Shown in pieces: positions 34,862 to 45,181 of a stretch of 64,000 nt of DNA (within the stretch, counting starts at the first letter, position 1; every line of letters starts with the position of its first letter). The translations under genes and the position numbers were made by a program. Below the pieces are notes generated by a model. The model saw nothing but the letters and a program-made list of their open reading frames with translations. It was not told where the DNA came from and ran no database searches. The stretch is from Nemophila menziesii (Eukaryota; Streptophyta; Magnoliopsida; Boraginales; Hydrophyllaceae), in contig JARWIR010000005.1 of NCBI GenBank assembly GCA_029959085.1, forward strand, positions 7,566,501 through 7,630,500, read 5' to 3'.

Positions 34862-36429
34862 TGATGTCTCCTTAAATGTTCTTATTTTCGACCCTTAGGA
34901 GACATCATTTTTGGTGTTTATTTAATCAATTTGATAGACTTTTGGACTAAATATGCAATAATATGATTTTCCTCTTTTATTTCTAGCATTTTTGATTTAT
35001 TAAGCTTTTGCGCGTAATATTGGTATTTTTAGTGAAGATTTTACAGGTTTTAGATGTTAGCTAGAAGAGGAATCCGAGGAGAAAGTCAAAGATCAAGAGA
35101 TAGAGTCAAAACTCGAAGATAAATCCCGAAGATATTATTTTTAGAGCTGAAAATCCATTTTCCAGGCCATAGATTGCTGATTTCGAGGTGCTTAAGCGAT
35201 GATTTAGCTGTTGACCTTTGAAGAGAAATCATTCCTTATCAAGTTACGGAACTTTAGCAACTGGAATGAGGTCAATCGGAGTTGTAACGCATCGGGAAAA
35301 GCCGTTTTAGTGAAGGTGTATCAGCAGTTACGGGATTTTGGGCTTAGAAATTGGGCTTGGACATTTAATTAGTGTTTTATTATTAGGTCCAAGCCCTAAT
35401 CCGTTTTTAACCTTATAAAAGGAGATTTTGACCTCAGTATTTCTCACCTCTCATTATATTCTTCAAATTAAAACATCATTAGAAGAGAGCGTCAAGAAGA
35501 AAAGAAGCTTGGAGCTGGAGACTGTCTATATCTCCACGTTGCAGCCAATTCATCTTCCTAATTAGGTTTCTATTTTCCTTTCTGTAAAACAATTATGAAT
35601 TCCTTTTTATTTATTTTCTTAGTTTTTCCAATTATGAGCTAATTCTAATTAGTGCTTGAGATCGCATTATGGATTGATTTTGATTTTATTTTATTCTATG
35701 CTTTTGTATTTGGGATTTTTACAATTGAAATCAAATTGGGTATTAGGTATTTTTCATTAATTTGTTCTTAATAACTATAATCGACGTAATTAACCAATCA
35801 TAGGTCTTAGTATCTAGGCTATTCCAATTAGTGGGGATTGGATCACCTTGACGGGGGGTTTAGGTACAGAAATAATTAATGAATGTAGGTTAGAAATTAT
35901 TTGACTCTGACGAGCTTAATTAAACCTATGGCCTATTGGGTAAAATAAACTTAATCACTTAAGAATGGACTATAATCACCCTGACGGGGTTTGTAGCATT
36001 TAAGAGTAGCTCCTTAGTCCACCCTGACGGGGGTAAGGATGACCTTAGAATCCCGACCATTACTTTTTACCAATTTGTCCCTTAACGAAACATGGAATAA
36101 ATAAGAGTTAGATGAAATCCTTGCGTATCTCAAGTGCTACTTTCTCATACTTGCGTTTTACTTTTATTTACTTGCGTCTTAGTTAATTATTTGCATTTTA
36201 GCATTAGTCTTTCATACTTAGGATTAATACAAAACAAACAATCAATCATATTACTTTTATTTGCTTTCATAAGTGCAACCAATCATTAATAGATAAGCAT
36301 TGTAGTCAACCATCCCGTCCTTGGAACGAATCTGTATTATCATACATACTACTTGGGACAACCGTACACTTGCGGTTGTGGTTCGATTAGCATTTGCATT
36401 TAATTTTTAGAACACACAAAGGACCACCA
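34862..36429 (+). repeat. 5' LTR
   Basis: TGATGTCTCC to GGACCACCA. Contains a TATA box (TTATAAAAGG near 35413) and several GACGGGG-type motifs at 35852-36030. The 3' LTR has the same length and the same sequence in the parts compared. Confidence 0.97.
35413..35422 (+). promoter_or_regulatory. LTR promoter TATA box
   Basis: TTATAAAAGG in the 5' LTR, repeated at about 41340 in the 3' LTR. TATA-like boxes occur at equivalent positions in copies A and B and the solo LTR, so this is probably the start of the element's RNA. Confidence 0.65.
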
Positions 36430-36435
36430 AGTTTT

Positions 36436-36453
36436 TGGCGCCGCTGCCGGGGA
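36436..36453 (+). other. Primer-binding site (tRNA-Asp type)
   Basis: TGGCGCCGCTGCCGGGGA lies six bases after the 5' LTR. It complements the 3' end of plant tRNA-Asp (ending CCCCGGCAACGGCGCCA) with one mismatch. This is where minus-strand DNA synthesis would begin. Confidence 0.85.
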
Positions 36454-36597
36454 CGGTAGCGTGTGACCACGGTGTTTATCCTTTAGTGATAGTTGCATTT
36501 ATTTTTATTTTTTATTTTTCAGTTTTACGCTTGTGTTTGCTTTGTGTTGTTTTTACAGGTGCTTTATTCAGGTAATGATCAAGAAATTTAATTAAAG

Positions 36598-37848
36598 ATG
36601 TATAGAGGACATTACCCAGATCCCGATCCATATGACTATTGGGAAGACTCTTCGGGACAACAACAATGGGGTAGTAACTTCTACCAACAACCTTATCAAT
36701 ACCCGCAAGAGCAAGGATGGAACAATCAATGGATCGGAAGTAATCAACAACAAACGCCATATCACTATCAACAAGAACAAGTATGGAACCACCATTGGGT
36801 TGAAAACATTCAGCAGTATCCACCTCATCAAAATCAGCATGATATACTACTAGAAAAAGCCAATCGCCTACTCGAGGAATTTCAGGCAGGAGAGCCAGAA
36901 CGTAAGAAAAGAGACGAGGAATTCAAAGCCACCCATGCACTCATACAACAGAGCTTAGATGAAATGGATGCCCGAAACAACCCTCCTAACTTAGTTGAAA
37001 CTGGTAGTATGTCTTATGAAGATTCCACTCCCCCGAGGGATGGAAGAGATCAACTGGAAGAAGTAGTTGAGATGGAGGTGTTGAAGGAAGATATTAGTGA
37101 TAGTGATATGACCATCATGCCGGTTATAAATGAAGACCACCATGTGGTTGACAATTCTATTAGCATGATGGAGGAAGGAGTAGCAACGAAAATCATAGAA
37201 ATTGACACAGAGATTGCTATTCCTATGGTGTGTGCACATGATCAAGATATAGAGCGCAAACAAGAAGAGATGGTGATCGAGGTTATAGAAAATCAAAATA
37301 AAGAATATTATGAGGTAATAGTGGAAGATTGGGTTGAAAGCGAAGATGAATATGAAATGGTTGGAGAATCAATTGAAGAATTAAAGGTTAAAGATAAAAT
37401 AGAAATTGAATATCCGCCACAAAAAGTTCACCAATCACCATCTCTACCACGAATCATTATTAAAGATGAAAAATCAGAATCACCTCGACTACCACAAATG
37501 ATTAATATGTGTTATACAAGCAAGGTGCCACACCGCGAGAGCAAAAAGGCAAGGAGAAGCACCTACCCACCACATTTTAAAGATGAATCTGAGATTGAAA
37601 CAAGGAATAAAAATAAGCTTATACCGTTGAGAACGGTTATCTACTCCAATGTGGTGGAAAATGAGTTTCGTCATGAAAGTAAGAAGGCGAAACGAAGTAC
37701 TTACCCACCTCCTTTCAGAGATCGGCTAAATAATATTCTAAGGGGGAAGGTTCTTAACCTTTTACATCAAGGAAGAGGCGAGTTTAAGCGGAGGAACACC
37801 GCAAGGGCCTCAATACCATCTTCATGGAAGGTAACGCGTCGAACTTAA
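36598..37848 (+). CDS. Retrotransposon ORF, gag-like position, 416 aa
   Basis: Begins at an ATG about 145 bases after the primer-binding site, where a gag gene would start. Residues 1-80 are rich in Tyr, Gln, Trp and Pro with repeated QQ-Y-QEQ-WNN phrases. About 80-130 may form a coiled coil (LLEKANRLLEEFQ). 130-290 is very acidic. The C-terminal third is basic and repeats an ESKKARRSTYPP-F motif at about 310 and 360. No CCHC knuckle, protease or polymerase motif is seen. It may be a capsid-like or RNA-binding protein that lets the element be packaged, but I do not recognise a family. The frame is unbroken, in keeping with a young element. Confidence 0.7.
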   Translation: MYRGHYPDPDPYDYWEDSSGQQQWGSNFYQQPYQYPQEQGWNNQWIGSNQQQTPYHYQQEQVWNHHWVENIQQYPPHQNQHDILLEKANRLLEEFQAGEPERKKRDEEFKATHALIQQSLDEMDARNNPPNLVETGSMSYEDSTPPRDGRDQLEEVVEMEVLKEDISDSDMTIMPVINEDHHVVDNSISMMEEGVATKIIEIDTEIAIPMVCAHDQDIERKQEEMVIEVIENQNKEYYEVIVEDWVESEDEYEMVGESIEELKVKDKIEIEYPPQKVHQSPSLPRIIIKDEKSESPRLPQMINMCYTSKVPHRESKKARRSTYPPHFKDESEIETRNKNKLIPLRTVIYSNVVENEFRHESKKAKRSTYPPPFRDRLNNILRGKVLNLLHQGRGEFKRRNTARASIPSSWKVTRRT

Positions 37849-38055
37849 AGACGTAATAAACAAAAGTGCTTCTTGGGAGACAACCCATGTTTTAAATTGC
37901 TTTCATGTCTTTTAAATTTGTAGTTTAAATTAGTTTGATTTTCGTAATTTTAGTGTTTATTATTAAGAAATGAGGAAGGGTAGTTGTTTTTGATGATTTC
38001 AGGGATAAAAAGGTCATGAGTTTGGGGACGAAAGGGCGAAAATAAGAGAAAATTT

Positions 38056-38560
38056 GTGGTGTTCCAGGGGCCAAACCGGGTCCCCGCATTTGCAAATGCG
38101 GGTACCCGGTTTCGAAAGCTAAAAATTCTACATTCTGACCCTGCGTCTTGGGTCCCGCGTTTTCCCGCGTTTTGCTGCGTTTTGCTGCGTTTTGAATTCG
38201 CGCCATCGACGCAAACCGGGGCCCCGCATTTGCAAATGCGGGTACCCGGTTTCGGAGCTGTAACTTTCCAATTTCTCTGACCCCGCGTTTTGGGAGGTCG
38301 CGTTTTGGTGCGTCTTGGCTCGCGCCATCGACGAGAATGCGGGTACCCGCATTTGCAAATGCGGGCACCCGGTTTCGAAGGGCAAATCTCTGACCCCGCG
38401 TTTTGGGTCCCGCGTTTTGATGTATAAAAAAAAAAAAAAAAAATTATTAAAAAAAAAAAAAAAAAAAAAAAATCTTTTTCGCGTCGACACAGCGACGCGA
38501 AACTGGGGCCCCGCATTTGCAAATGCGGGTACCCGGTTTCATCTGTGACAGGGCCGTTTT
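38056..38560. repeat. Array of four perfect 20-bp palindromes in tandem units
   Basis: CCCGCATTTGCAAATGCGGG occurs at 38083, 38223, 38346 and 38510 (start positions), each inside a larger near-palindrome with flanking ACCGGG and TACCCGGTTTCG. Units of 123-164 bp also repeat TGACCCCGCGTTTTGGG and CGCGCCATCGACG. The array is GC-rich in an AT-rich element. A long A tract (38428-38471) splits the last unit. Open frames through it are products of the repeat. Confidence 0.9.
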
Positions 38561-38571
38561 GAAGCCTTTTA

Positions 38572-39360
38572 GCCCTAGATTTTTACCTCCTTCTTCAACC
38601 CAGCCTCCAAAAACACTCCCAAAACCTAGAATTTCCTGAACATCATCATAAACAACCACACAATCCTCAAATCTTGCTCTCTTTCACCACAACAACATGC
38701 AATCAACTCATCTCCCATCCGAAAAATATGATTAAAGTCCCACTTTTCTCCACTTGTTCTTCATCCAAGCTTCAAATAATATCCAATTCCCTCTTCCCAC
38801 ACATCAAGTAGCCTTTACCCATCGCATATTCCACCATAATCTTCAAGTCTTAAGCCTCAAAACATCAAAGTTCTAAGCCTTAGCTTCTCACTATTTGAAG
38901 TTTTGAGTTTGGGGTGGAAAGAGATGCTTATCAGAACCGTGTTCATGTGCACTTATCGAAGGAATTCTCCAAGAAACAGAAACGCTTTTGGTGCTATTCA
39001 AGAACAAGCTATTGAGATTCCTATTTCACGTTTCAAACACAAGACTGAAGAGGTTCAAATTAAGGCTAATCCTAAGAAGAGGGAAGTGATTGAGGAACCT
39101 GAAAGTGAGGAGGCAAATGATCCGATGATGGGTTGGAATCGAAAATCAAGGTGTTGGAAGAGAATCAGGATACGAGGTGCACTATTTTGGGAAACGTTAC
39201 AAACAAGTTGAACTTTATTTGTTCAAAACACAACTTACGATGTCTAGACGCAAGATAAAGTTCATGGACGCAACACCGACAACCAGCCTCGCGCTGGTTA
39301 AGATACGTTTTCTAATCCTTCTCATTTAGTGTAAATTATTTTCTTGCTTTGAGTCTTTTC
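38572..39360 (+). other. Retrotransposon internal region, small ORF
   Basis: A C/A-rich leader-like stretch is followed by a small frame from ATG 38924 to 39211 (MLIRTVFMCTYRRNS, basic) of 95 aa. It could be a second element protein or chance; no family is recognised. Confidence 0.35.
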
Positions 39361-39398
39361 GAGTCGTGGGGACACGACTCATTTTTGAGTTTGGGGTG
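39361..39398 (+). other. Hairpin plus PPT-like module (internal copy)
   Basis: A perfect 8-bp stem GAGTCGTG, loop GGGA, CACGACTC, followed after ATTT by TTGAGTTTGGGGTGG. Same layout as the module before the 3' LTR. Confidence 0.7.
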
Positions 39399-39913
39399 GG
39401 GTTCGTTGCCTCATCCCAGTTTTTATGTGTTATATGTTTTATTTGCTTTCAATAAAATAATTTTCGGAGTTGCGTTTGACTGTAGAAGATTTTAAATGTC
39501 CCTTTAATCATACTTTTGATGAATCTATGATAGTAAATAGTGGACTTTAGGGATTGATATAAAACGCACTTACAATTGCATGCGAACATAGGTAATTGAT
39601 AGGAAAAATTAATGAACAATGCAAATGAAGTAAGCTTGTACTCAAGGAATATGTTTGGTGTGTAGAACGTGAAATCCTAATTAGTAGAGAACCCACCTAG
39701 ATATGAACTAAAGACAAGCTATGTACTTAGGAAAATGATAGGGGCAGTTCTTTGTTAGCCATTTGTGCCTTTTTAGCCTTCTATCCCTTGTATTAATTAT
39801 TATCCGTCTTAGCCCACTTTGAGCCTTAGCCTTTTCTTTGTAGCCACGATATAAGCCATTATCCCTTAGATTATTAGGCATGACCATATGACCCGCACTT
39901 GAATCACAATCCT

Positions 39914-39945
39914 GAGACATGTCTCGAGCTTGAGTTTGGGGTGGT
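39914..39945 (+). other. Palindrome plus PPT-like module (internal copy)
   Basis: The perfect palindrome GAGACATGTCTC is followed within a few bases by CTTGAGTTTGGGGTGGTGG. Copy A keeps the PPT-like part at about 4117-4135 but not the palindrome. Confidence 0.55.
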
Positions 39946-40099
39946 GGGACCACATATGGGAAATTTAATGGGTTGGGATTGATGTGCTTTGTATTGTAGC
40001 ATAATTGCAGATGATATATACTTGTAACCCTTTGCCGGGAATGAAAAAAAAAAGTGAAAAAGAAAGAAAAAATGAAAAAATTTGAAAATCTACACAGTA

Positions 40100-40145
40100 G
40101 GAACCGGGAACCCGGATTCATCAAAACCGGGAACCCGGTTTGCTT
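40100..40145. repeat. Repeat of AACCGGGAACCCGG
   Basis: ACCGGGAACCCGG occurs twice, 24 bases apart, each self-complementary apart from the centre. It shares the ACCCGGTTT phrase with the palindrome array at 38 kb. Confidence 0.7.
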
Positions 40146-40753
40146 CTGTACAAAAAAAAAATGAGAAAAAGAGAAAAGAAAAGAAAAAGAAAAATACATA
40201 TGAATAAAACATCCGGCAAAGTGGAATTTTTCTGAAAATCATCTTGTTTATAGTGGGTAGACATGGGACGCTAAATTGTTGCGTATATGGGTGAGTGAGA
40301 ACATCTTTTTGAGCGTTAACTCAAGCTCGAGGACATTGTTGATGGTAAGTGAGGAGAGAGCCAAAAGCTCACTTCAAATTTACCAAATATACATCCACAC
40401 CCGTCCTTAAGCCAATATTATAACCGTAAAGATCTCGTGATTCCTAAGTGCATAGTGAATTTATTATTCTGTTGATAGGGAATACACTAGGTGGAGCGTT
40501 CAAAGCGATTTAGGATTAATGACCACCCTATAGCCATCATACAGATATGAGTACAAGTGTAACCTTCAAGCATTGCGACTTTAATTTTATGATTGAGATT
40601 ATTTATGTTTGATGTTGCATGATTAGTGTATGTATATGTTAGTTCTTAAAGTTTTGCTATATGAGATTTATCTTAAGAATTGCTTTAGGTGTATTTGCTA
40701 GCTTCTATTTGTTCTTGCGTTTACTTCATTCCCCTTGTTTTATTTAGTTTTGC

Positions 40754-40788
40754 TTTGTCGGGACGACAAAGGTTTGAGTTGGGGGTCT
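40754..40788 (+). other. Hairpin and polypurine tract before the 3' LTR
   Basis: Stem TTTGTCG, loop GGA, CGACAAA (40754-40770), then GGTTTGAGTTGGGGGTCT running to the LTR edge. The G-rich part is the expected plus-strand primer. The hairpin is kept in copies A and B. Confidence 0.8.
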
Positions 40789-42356
40789 TGATGTCTCCTT
40801 AAATGTTCTTATTTTCGACCCTTAGGAGACATCATTTTTGGTGTTTATTTAATCAATTTGATAGACTTTTGGACTAAATATGCAATAATATGATTTTCCT
40901 CTTTTATTTCTAGCATTTTTGATTTATTAAGCTTTTGCGCGTAATATTGGTATTTTTAGTGAAGATTTTACAGGTTTTAGATGTTAGCTAGAAGAGGAAT
41001 CCGAGGAGAAAGTCAAAGATCAAGAGATAGAGTCAAAACTCGAAGATAAATCCCGAAGATATTATTTTTAGAGCTGAAAATCCATTTTCCAGGCCATAGA
41101 TTGCTGATTTCGAGGTGCTTAAGCGATGATTTAGCTGTTGACCTTTGAAGAGAAATCATTCCTTATCAAGTTACGGAACTTTAGCAACTGGAATGAGGTC
41201 AATCGGAGTTGTAACGCATCGGGAAAAGCCGTTTTAGTGAAGGTGTATCAGCAGTTACGGGATTTTGGGCTTAGAAATTGGGCTTGGACATTTAATTAGT
41301 GTTTTATTATTAGGTCCAAGCCCTAATCCGTTTTTAACCTTATAAAAGGAGATTTTGACCTCAGTATTTCTCACCTCTCATTATATTCTTCAAATTAAAA
41401 CATCATTAGAAGAGAGCGTCAAGAAGAAAAGAAGCTTGGAGCTGGAGACTGTCTATATCTCCACGTTGCAGCCAATTCATCTTCCTAATTAGGTTTCTAT
41501 TTTCCTTTCTGTAAAACAATTATGAATTCCTTTTTATTTATTTTCTTAGTTTTTCCAATTATGAGCTAATTCTAATTAGTGCTTGAGATCGCATTATGGA
41601 TTGATTTTGATTTTATTTTATTCTATGCTTTTGTATTTGGGATTTTTACAATTGAAATCAAATTGGGTATTAGGTATTTTTCATTAATTTGTTCTTAATA
41701 ACTATAATCGACGTAATTAACCAATCATAGGTCTTAGTATCTAGGCTATTCCAATTAGTGGGGATTGGATCACCTTGACGGGGGGTTTAGGTACAGAAAT
41801 AATTAATGAATGTAGGTTAGAAATTATTTGACTCTGACGAGCTTAATTAAACCTATGGCCTATTGGGTAAAATAAACTTAATCACTTAAGAATGGACTAT
41901 AATCACCCTGACGGGGTTTGTAGCATTTAAGAGTAGCTCCTTAGTCCACCCTGACGGGGGTAAGGATGACCTTAGAATCCCGACCATTACTTTTTACCAA
42001 TTTGTCCCTTAACGAAACATGGAATAAATAAGAGTTAGATGAAATCCTTGCGTATCTCAAGTGCTACTTTCTCATACTTGCGTTTTACTTTTATTTACTT
42101 GCGTCTTAGTTAATTATTTGCATTTTAGCATTAGTCTTTCATACTTAGGATTAATACAAAACAAACAATCAATCATATTACTTTTATTTGCTTTCATAAG
42201 TGCAACCAATCATTAATAGATAAGCATTGTAGTCAACCATCCCGTCCTTGGAACGAATCTGTATTATCATACATACTACTTGGGACAACCGTACACTTGC
42301 GGTTGTGGTTCGATTAGCATTTGCATTTAATTTTTAGAACACACAAAGGACCACCA
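40789..42356 (+). repeat. 3' LTR
   Basis: Same length and ends as the 5' LTR. Long stretches compared base by base show no difference. Confidence 0.97.
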
Positions 42357-42361
42357 GATCT

Positions 42362-43440
42362 CCATAGTCCATACCACGTTTGATTAGATTGACCCTAGTT
42401 GCCAACATGTATCATAGCTTCCAAATCATTTACCACAACCTACAAAGTACCCTCCTCTAGATTCATATCCCAAAATGCCAATTTAACTAATACGCGCCAT
42501 GTAACTCCTTTTGCCAAGATAAGAACTCACGGGAGAAATTATCGTAAATAACAATCACCCTTGTGATCTCGGTTAATTTGGTGGTCGGAAGAACATGTTG
42601 GAACCAATCTCAATCCCACGAGCCATCATCTTTCTCATACTTCTCTACCTTATTCAGCTAGACATTATCCCCAATTAGTTGTACGACAAAGTTTATCAGC
42701 GGAGAGTCTCCTACATGATGTCAAGTCAGAAGACGGCATTTTTTCCATTTTGTATCACCCATCAGGAAACACCTCTAACCACGACAATACCTTCCATGAT
42801 AGCTCTACAAATTTGAGAATCATACGCCTTAGGAACATGCCGAAGGAGTCTCGACTTAAAATGTTTTGACGTAGTGCTAGATGCCATAAGGTCGATTCGT
42901 AATGCACCACTTTCCAACCAAGCTTTCCTAGAAGACCTCTATATGAGTCTCTCGCTTTGCGGAAACCTAAACCACCCAATTTCTCTAGCATGCCCATACT
43001 ATTCCAAGCAATCCATTTTATTCGTCTCTAGTCCTCCGATGAGCCCTAAATGCTCTTTAGATTCTGCCTCTCTCCCGGTACACATTATTTGGTAATTTTT
43101 CCACTTGCATGATATACATCGGCGGTGCACCATACATATATTGTGCTAGCGTGATACGTCGTGCCAGCGATAATGTTTTTCCTTTCCAACCTGCAAGCTT
43201 CCTGCATAACGCATTAATCATCTAACCATTAGAATCCACGAGGCCTCCATCCTGCAAGGATCGGACACCTATATACTTCAGTCGTCTCTCTTGCAAAACC
43301 AATCCTAGTTATGATATGATATTCGCGGCTAGCTCCTTATCAACATTTCTCGAGAAGTATATAAGTGATTTCTCCTTATATGGCTAACATCATGACAAAA
43401 TGGATTCATTGTTCCCTTGTAAGAGAACGAAATTATGAAT
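42362..43440 (-). mobile_element. LINE RT C-terminus and zf-RVT first half, right of LTR insertion
   Basis: Minus strand: KEKSLIYFSRNVDKELAANI, ERRLKYIGVR, KLAGWKGKTLSLARRITLAQ and the GGLGFRKARDSYRGLLGK segment, which are post-catalytic RT hallmarks of plant LINEs, then the start of zf-RVT (VATRVNLIKRGMDYGD) at the insertion edge. Several stops and shifts. Confidence 0.8.
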
Positions 43441-44632
43441 TAAGTCGCCAACAAAAAAGATATATGAATTTCTCCTAGAAAATAGATAAAGCGGTTGCCA
43501 TGACCCATAACCCACGAGATGCTGGATAAGCAATGACAATCTCTACTTACATATGACAAACAAATTAGGTTACATACCCTGCTAGGGTTTGAAGGTCGAA
43601 AGTGGATCTTCTTACCAATTCTTACCAAAAGATGCTCAACTCATTATATGTCATCCCCGCAAGAATCGTCGACACCCAAACCAACGAAATCTTCAAGGAC
43701 TCCAACCATTCACAGATGAAATCTCATCAATCTTATCAAGGACTCCAACCATTCACAGATGAAATCTCATCAATCTTATCATAAGCTTTCCACTATAATC
43801 GTCATCATGTAACACTACTTGTTGTTAAAGAACTCAGTACATAATCAATTTCACTAACCAATACTGCATTGTCAATGGTTGACCAATAGGGCACAGAATT
43901 CCATGTAACTCTTCCCGCCTTTAGAGTGAGTAATGGTTGACCAATAGGGCACAGAATTCCATGTAACTCTTCCCGCCTTTAGAGTGAGTATGAAGTTTTT
44001 CATAGAACTTTCCACTTCCTTTTGAGTGAGTATGAAAATTTTCTATCGGACTTTTTAGTAGGACCTATATACATATTTTATAACTTTTGGCTAGAATTGG
44101 GAATTGTTCGACTTACACTAACGATCCTCCTACACTCTAATGATCCTAATATGACTTACTCTAATGTTTTTCGTTTCATGTAATGCTCACTTTTTTATTC
44201 AATGAAAACTTTCTTCCAACATATTCATATGAAAATACTTTCGGGAGTTTCAATGAATTAATTAGTAAGGTTGAGATTATTTTAAAGGAAAAACAGAAAA
44301 TACTATTGATTGACTATGTAAAATCCAGACCAAATAAAAAAAATTATAAAATCACTAAAGCAACACACAACATAGACGATGCTGCTACTAAATGCTAGTC
44401 CATCCCAAAATCATAGTCAATATTCTAAACACCCACAACACAAAGATGTAATAATTAAGAAATGTGGAGTAAATAACTAATAGAATTGAAAGGCAAGTAG
44501 ATTGAAAGATAAATATATAGTTAATTAGAAAGAAAATACCCAACTTGCCTTCCTAAATTCTAAAATGTCTTGTGTTTGTTACAACAGCCTGAGACATCAA
44601 CAAAAGTAGATAGATAATAGATATTTAGAGTC
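43440..44632. repeat. Unassigned stretch with two tandem duplications
   Basis: A 43-bp unit (CAAGGACTCCAACCATTCAC onwards) is doubled at about 43693-43780. A 58-bp unit starting AATGGTTGACCAATAGGGCA is doubled exactly at 43874-43931 and 43932-43989. GAGTGAGTATGAA then recurs twice more. A short frame at 44183-44395 has no recognisable product. The left part may be decayed LINE. Confidence 0.7.
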
Positions 44633-45181
44633 CTATCGAGATGGAGGAGGAGGAGCTTCATCGGAGATGAACATGCTTGGACGACGGCGCTGACCACCAC
44701 GAGTCCTTGACGGAAGAATGTTATCCAAATCCACCTCTGCTAGAGGATCATCTGACAGATCACTATCACTCTCATCGTCTTCACCATCATCTTCATCATC
44801 ATCCTCGTCATCATCATCATCATCCGCTGATTCCTCAATCATTTTCCCTTTGCCCTTGTCATCTCTCATTATCCCCTTTCCCTTTCTATCTATTTCTTTC
44901 TCTTCTTCAGCATCTTCTTCGTCTTCGTCTTCTTCTCCCTCATAGTCTTCTTCCTCATCATCGTCTTCAGCTTCCATTGACTGATTGTGGTGGTTGTGTT
45001 CAGCTGAAGAAGAGCAAGTTTCAAGCTTTTGCTTTTTGGTTGAATCTTCTAATTCAGTAGCAGCAGTGACTTCTTTCTCAATTTCTCCTTCGGGTGATGG
45101 AATTGACTTTCTCTTTGACGGAGGAGGAGCCATAGGCAATGGAGATGGTTGTTGCCCTTCTTTCTGCTTCGCCTCTGCCAT
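44633..45181 (-). CDS. Acidic nuclear protein with C-terminal CHZ motif
   Basis: Single-exon gene of 182 aa from an ATG at 45181. Residues 1-60 are Pro/Lys-rich with a basic SKRK patch. 70-145 is almost pure Asp/Glu broken by a KGKG segment. 144-163 is the CHZ motif (DDPLAEVDLDNILPSRTRGG), the histone-binding signature first described in yeast Chz1, an H2A.Z-H2B chaperone. The tail is basic, then proline-rich. Such proteins are expected in the nucleus, where the acidic stretch and the motif hold histone dimers. The role in this plant is inferred from the motif only. Antisense open frames across it are repeat-driven and not genes. Confidence 0.8.
   Translation of the reverse strand: MAEAKQKEGQQPSPLPMAPPPSKRKSIPSPEGEIEKEVTAATELEDSTKKQKLETCSSSAEHNHHNQSMEAEDDDEEEDYEGEEDEDEEDAEEEKEIDRKGKGIMRDDKGKGKMIEESADDDDDDEDDDEDDGEDDESDSDLSDDPLAEVDLDNILPSRTRGGQRRRPSMFISDEAPPPPSR

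Larger units (their letters stand above)
34862..42356 (+). mobile_element. Complete non-autonomous LTR retrotransposon, 7495 bp
   Basis: The two LTRs (34862-36429, 40789-42356) are both exactly 1568 bp and show no difference in the stretches compared. Ends are TG...CA and the target duplication is GATCT. A primer-binding site matching plant tRNA-Asp follows the 5' LTR and a polypurine tract precedes the 3' LTR. The internal 4.36 kb has one long ORF (36598-37848) but no protease, reverse transcriptase, RNase H or integrase, so it must be moved by another element's enzymes (LARD or TR-GAG type). A tRNA-Asp primer is usual in the Athila branch of Ty3/Gypsy; that affiliation is an inference. Insertion is very recent. 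Older relatives lie at 4-15 kb. Confidence 0.95.

Noticed and set aside
36512..37674. Minus-strand ORFs inside the retrotransposon
   Set aside because: They are shadows of the 416-aa plus-strand ORF; none has a recognisable domain.
38056..38560. CRISPR-like array or coding repeat
   Set aside because: Eukaryotic nuclear DNA; the repeats are palindromic within a retrotransposon, spacers are themselves repeated, and open frames on both strands follow from the repeat.
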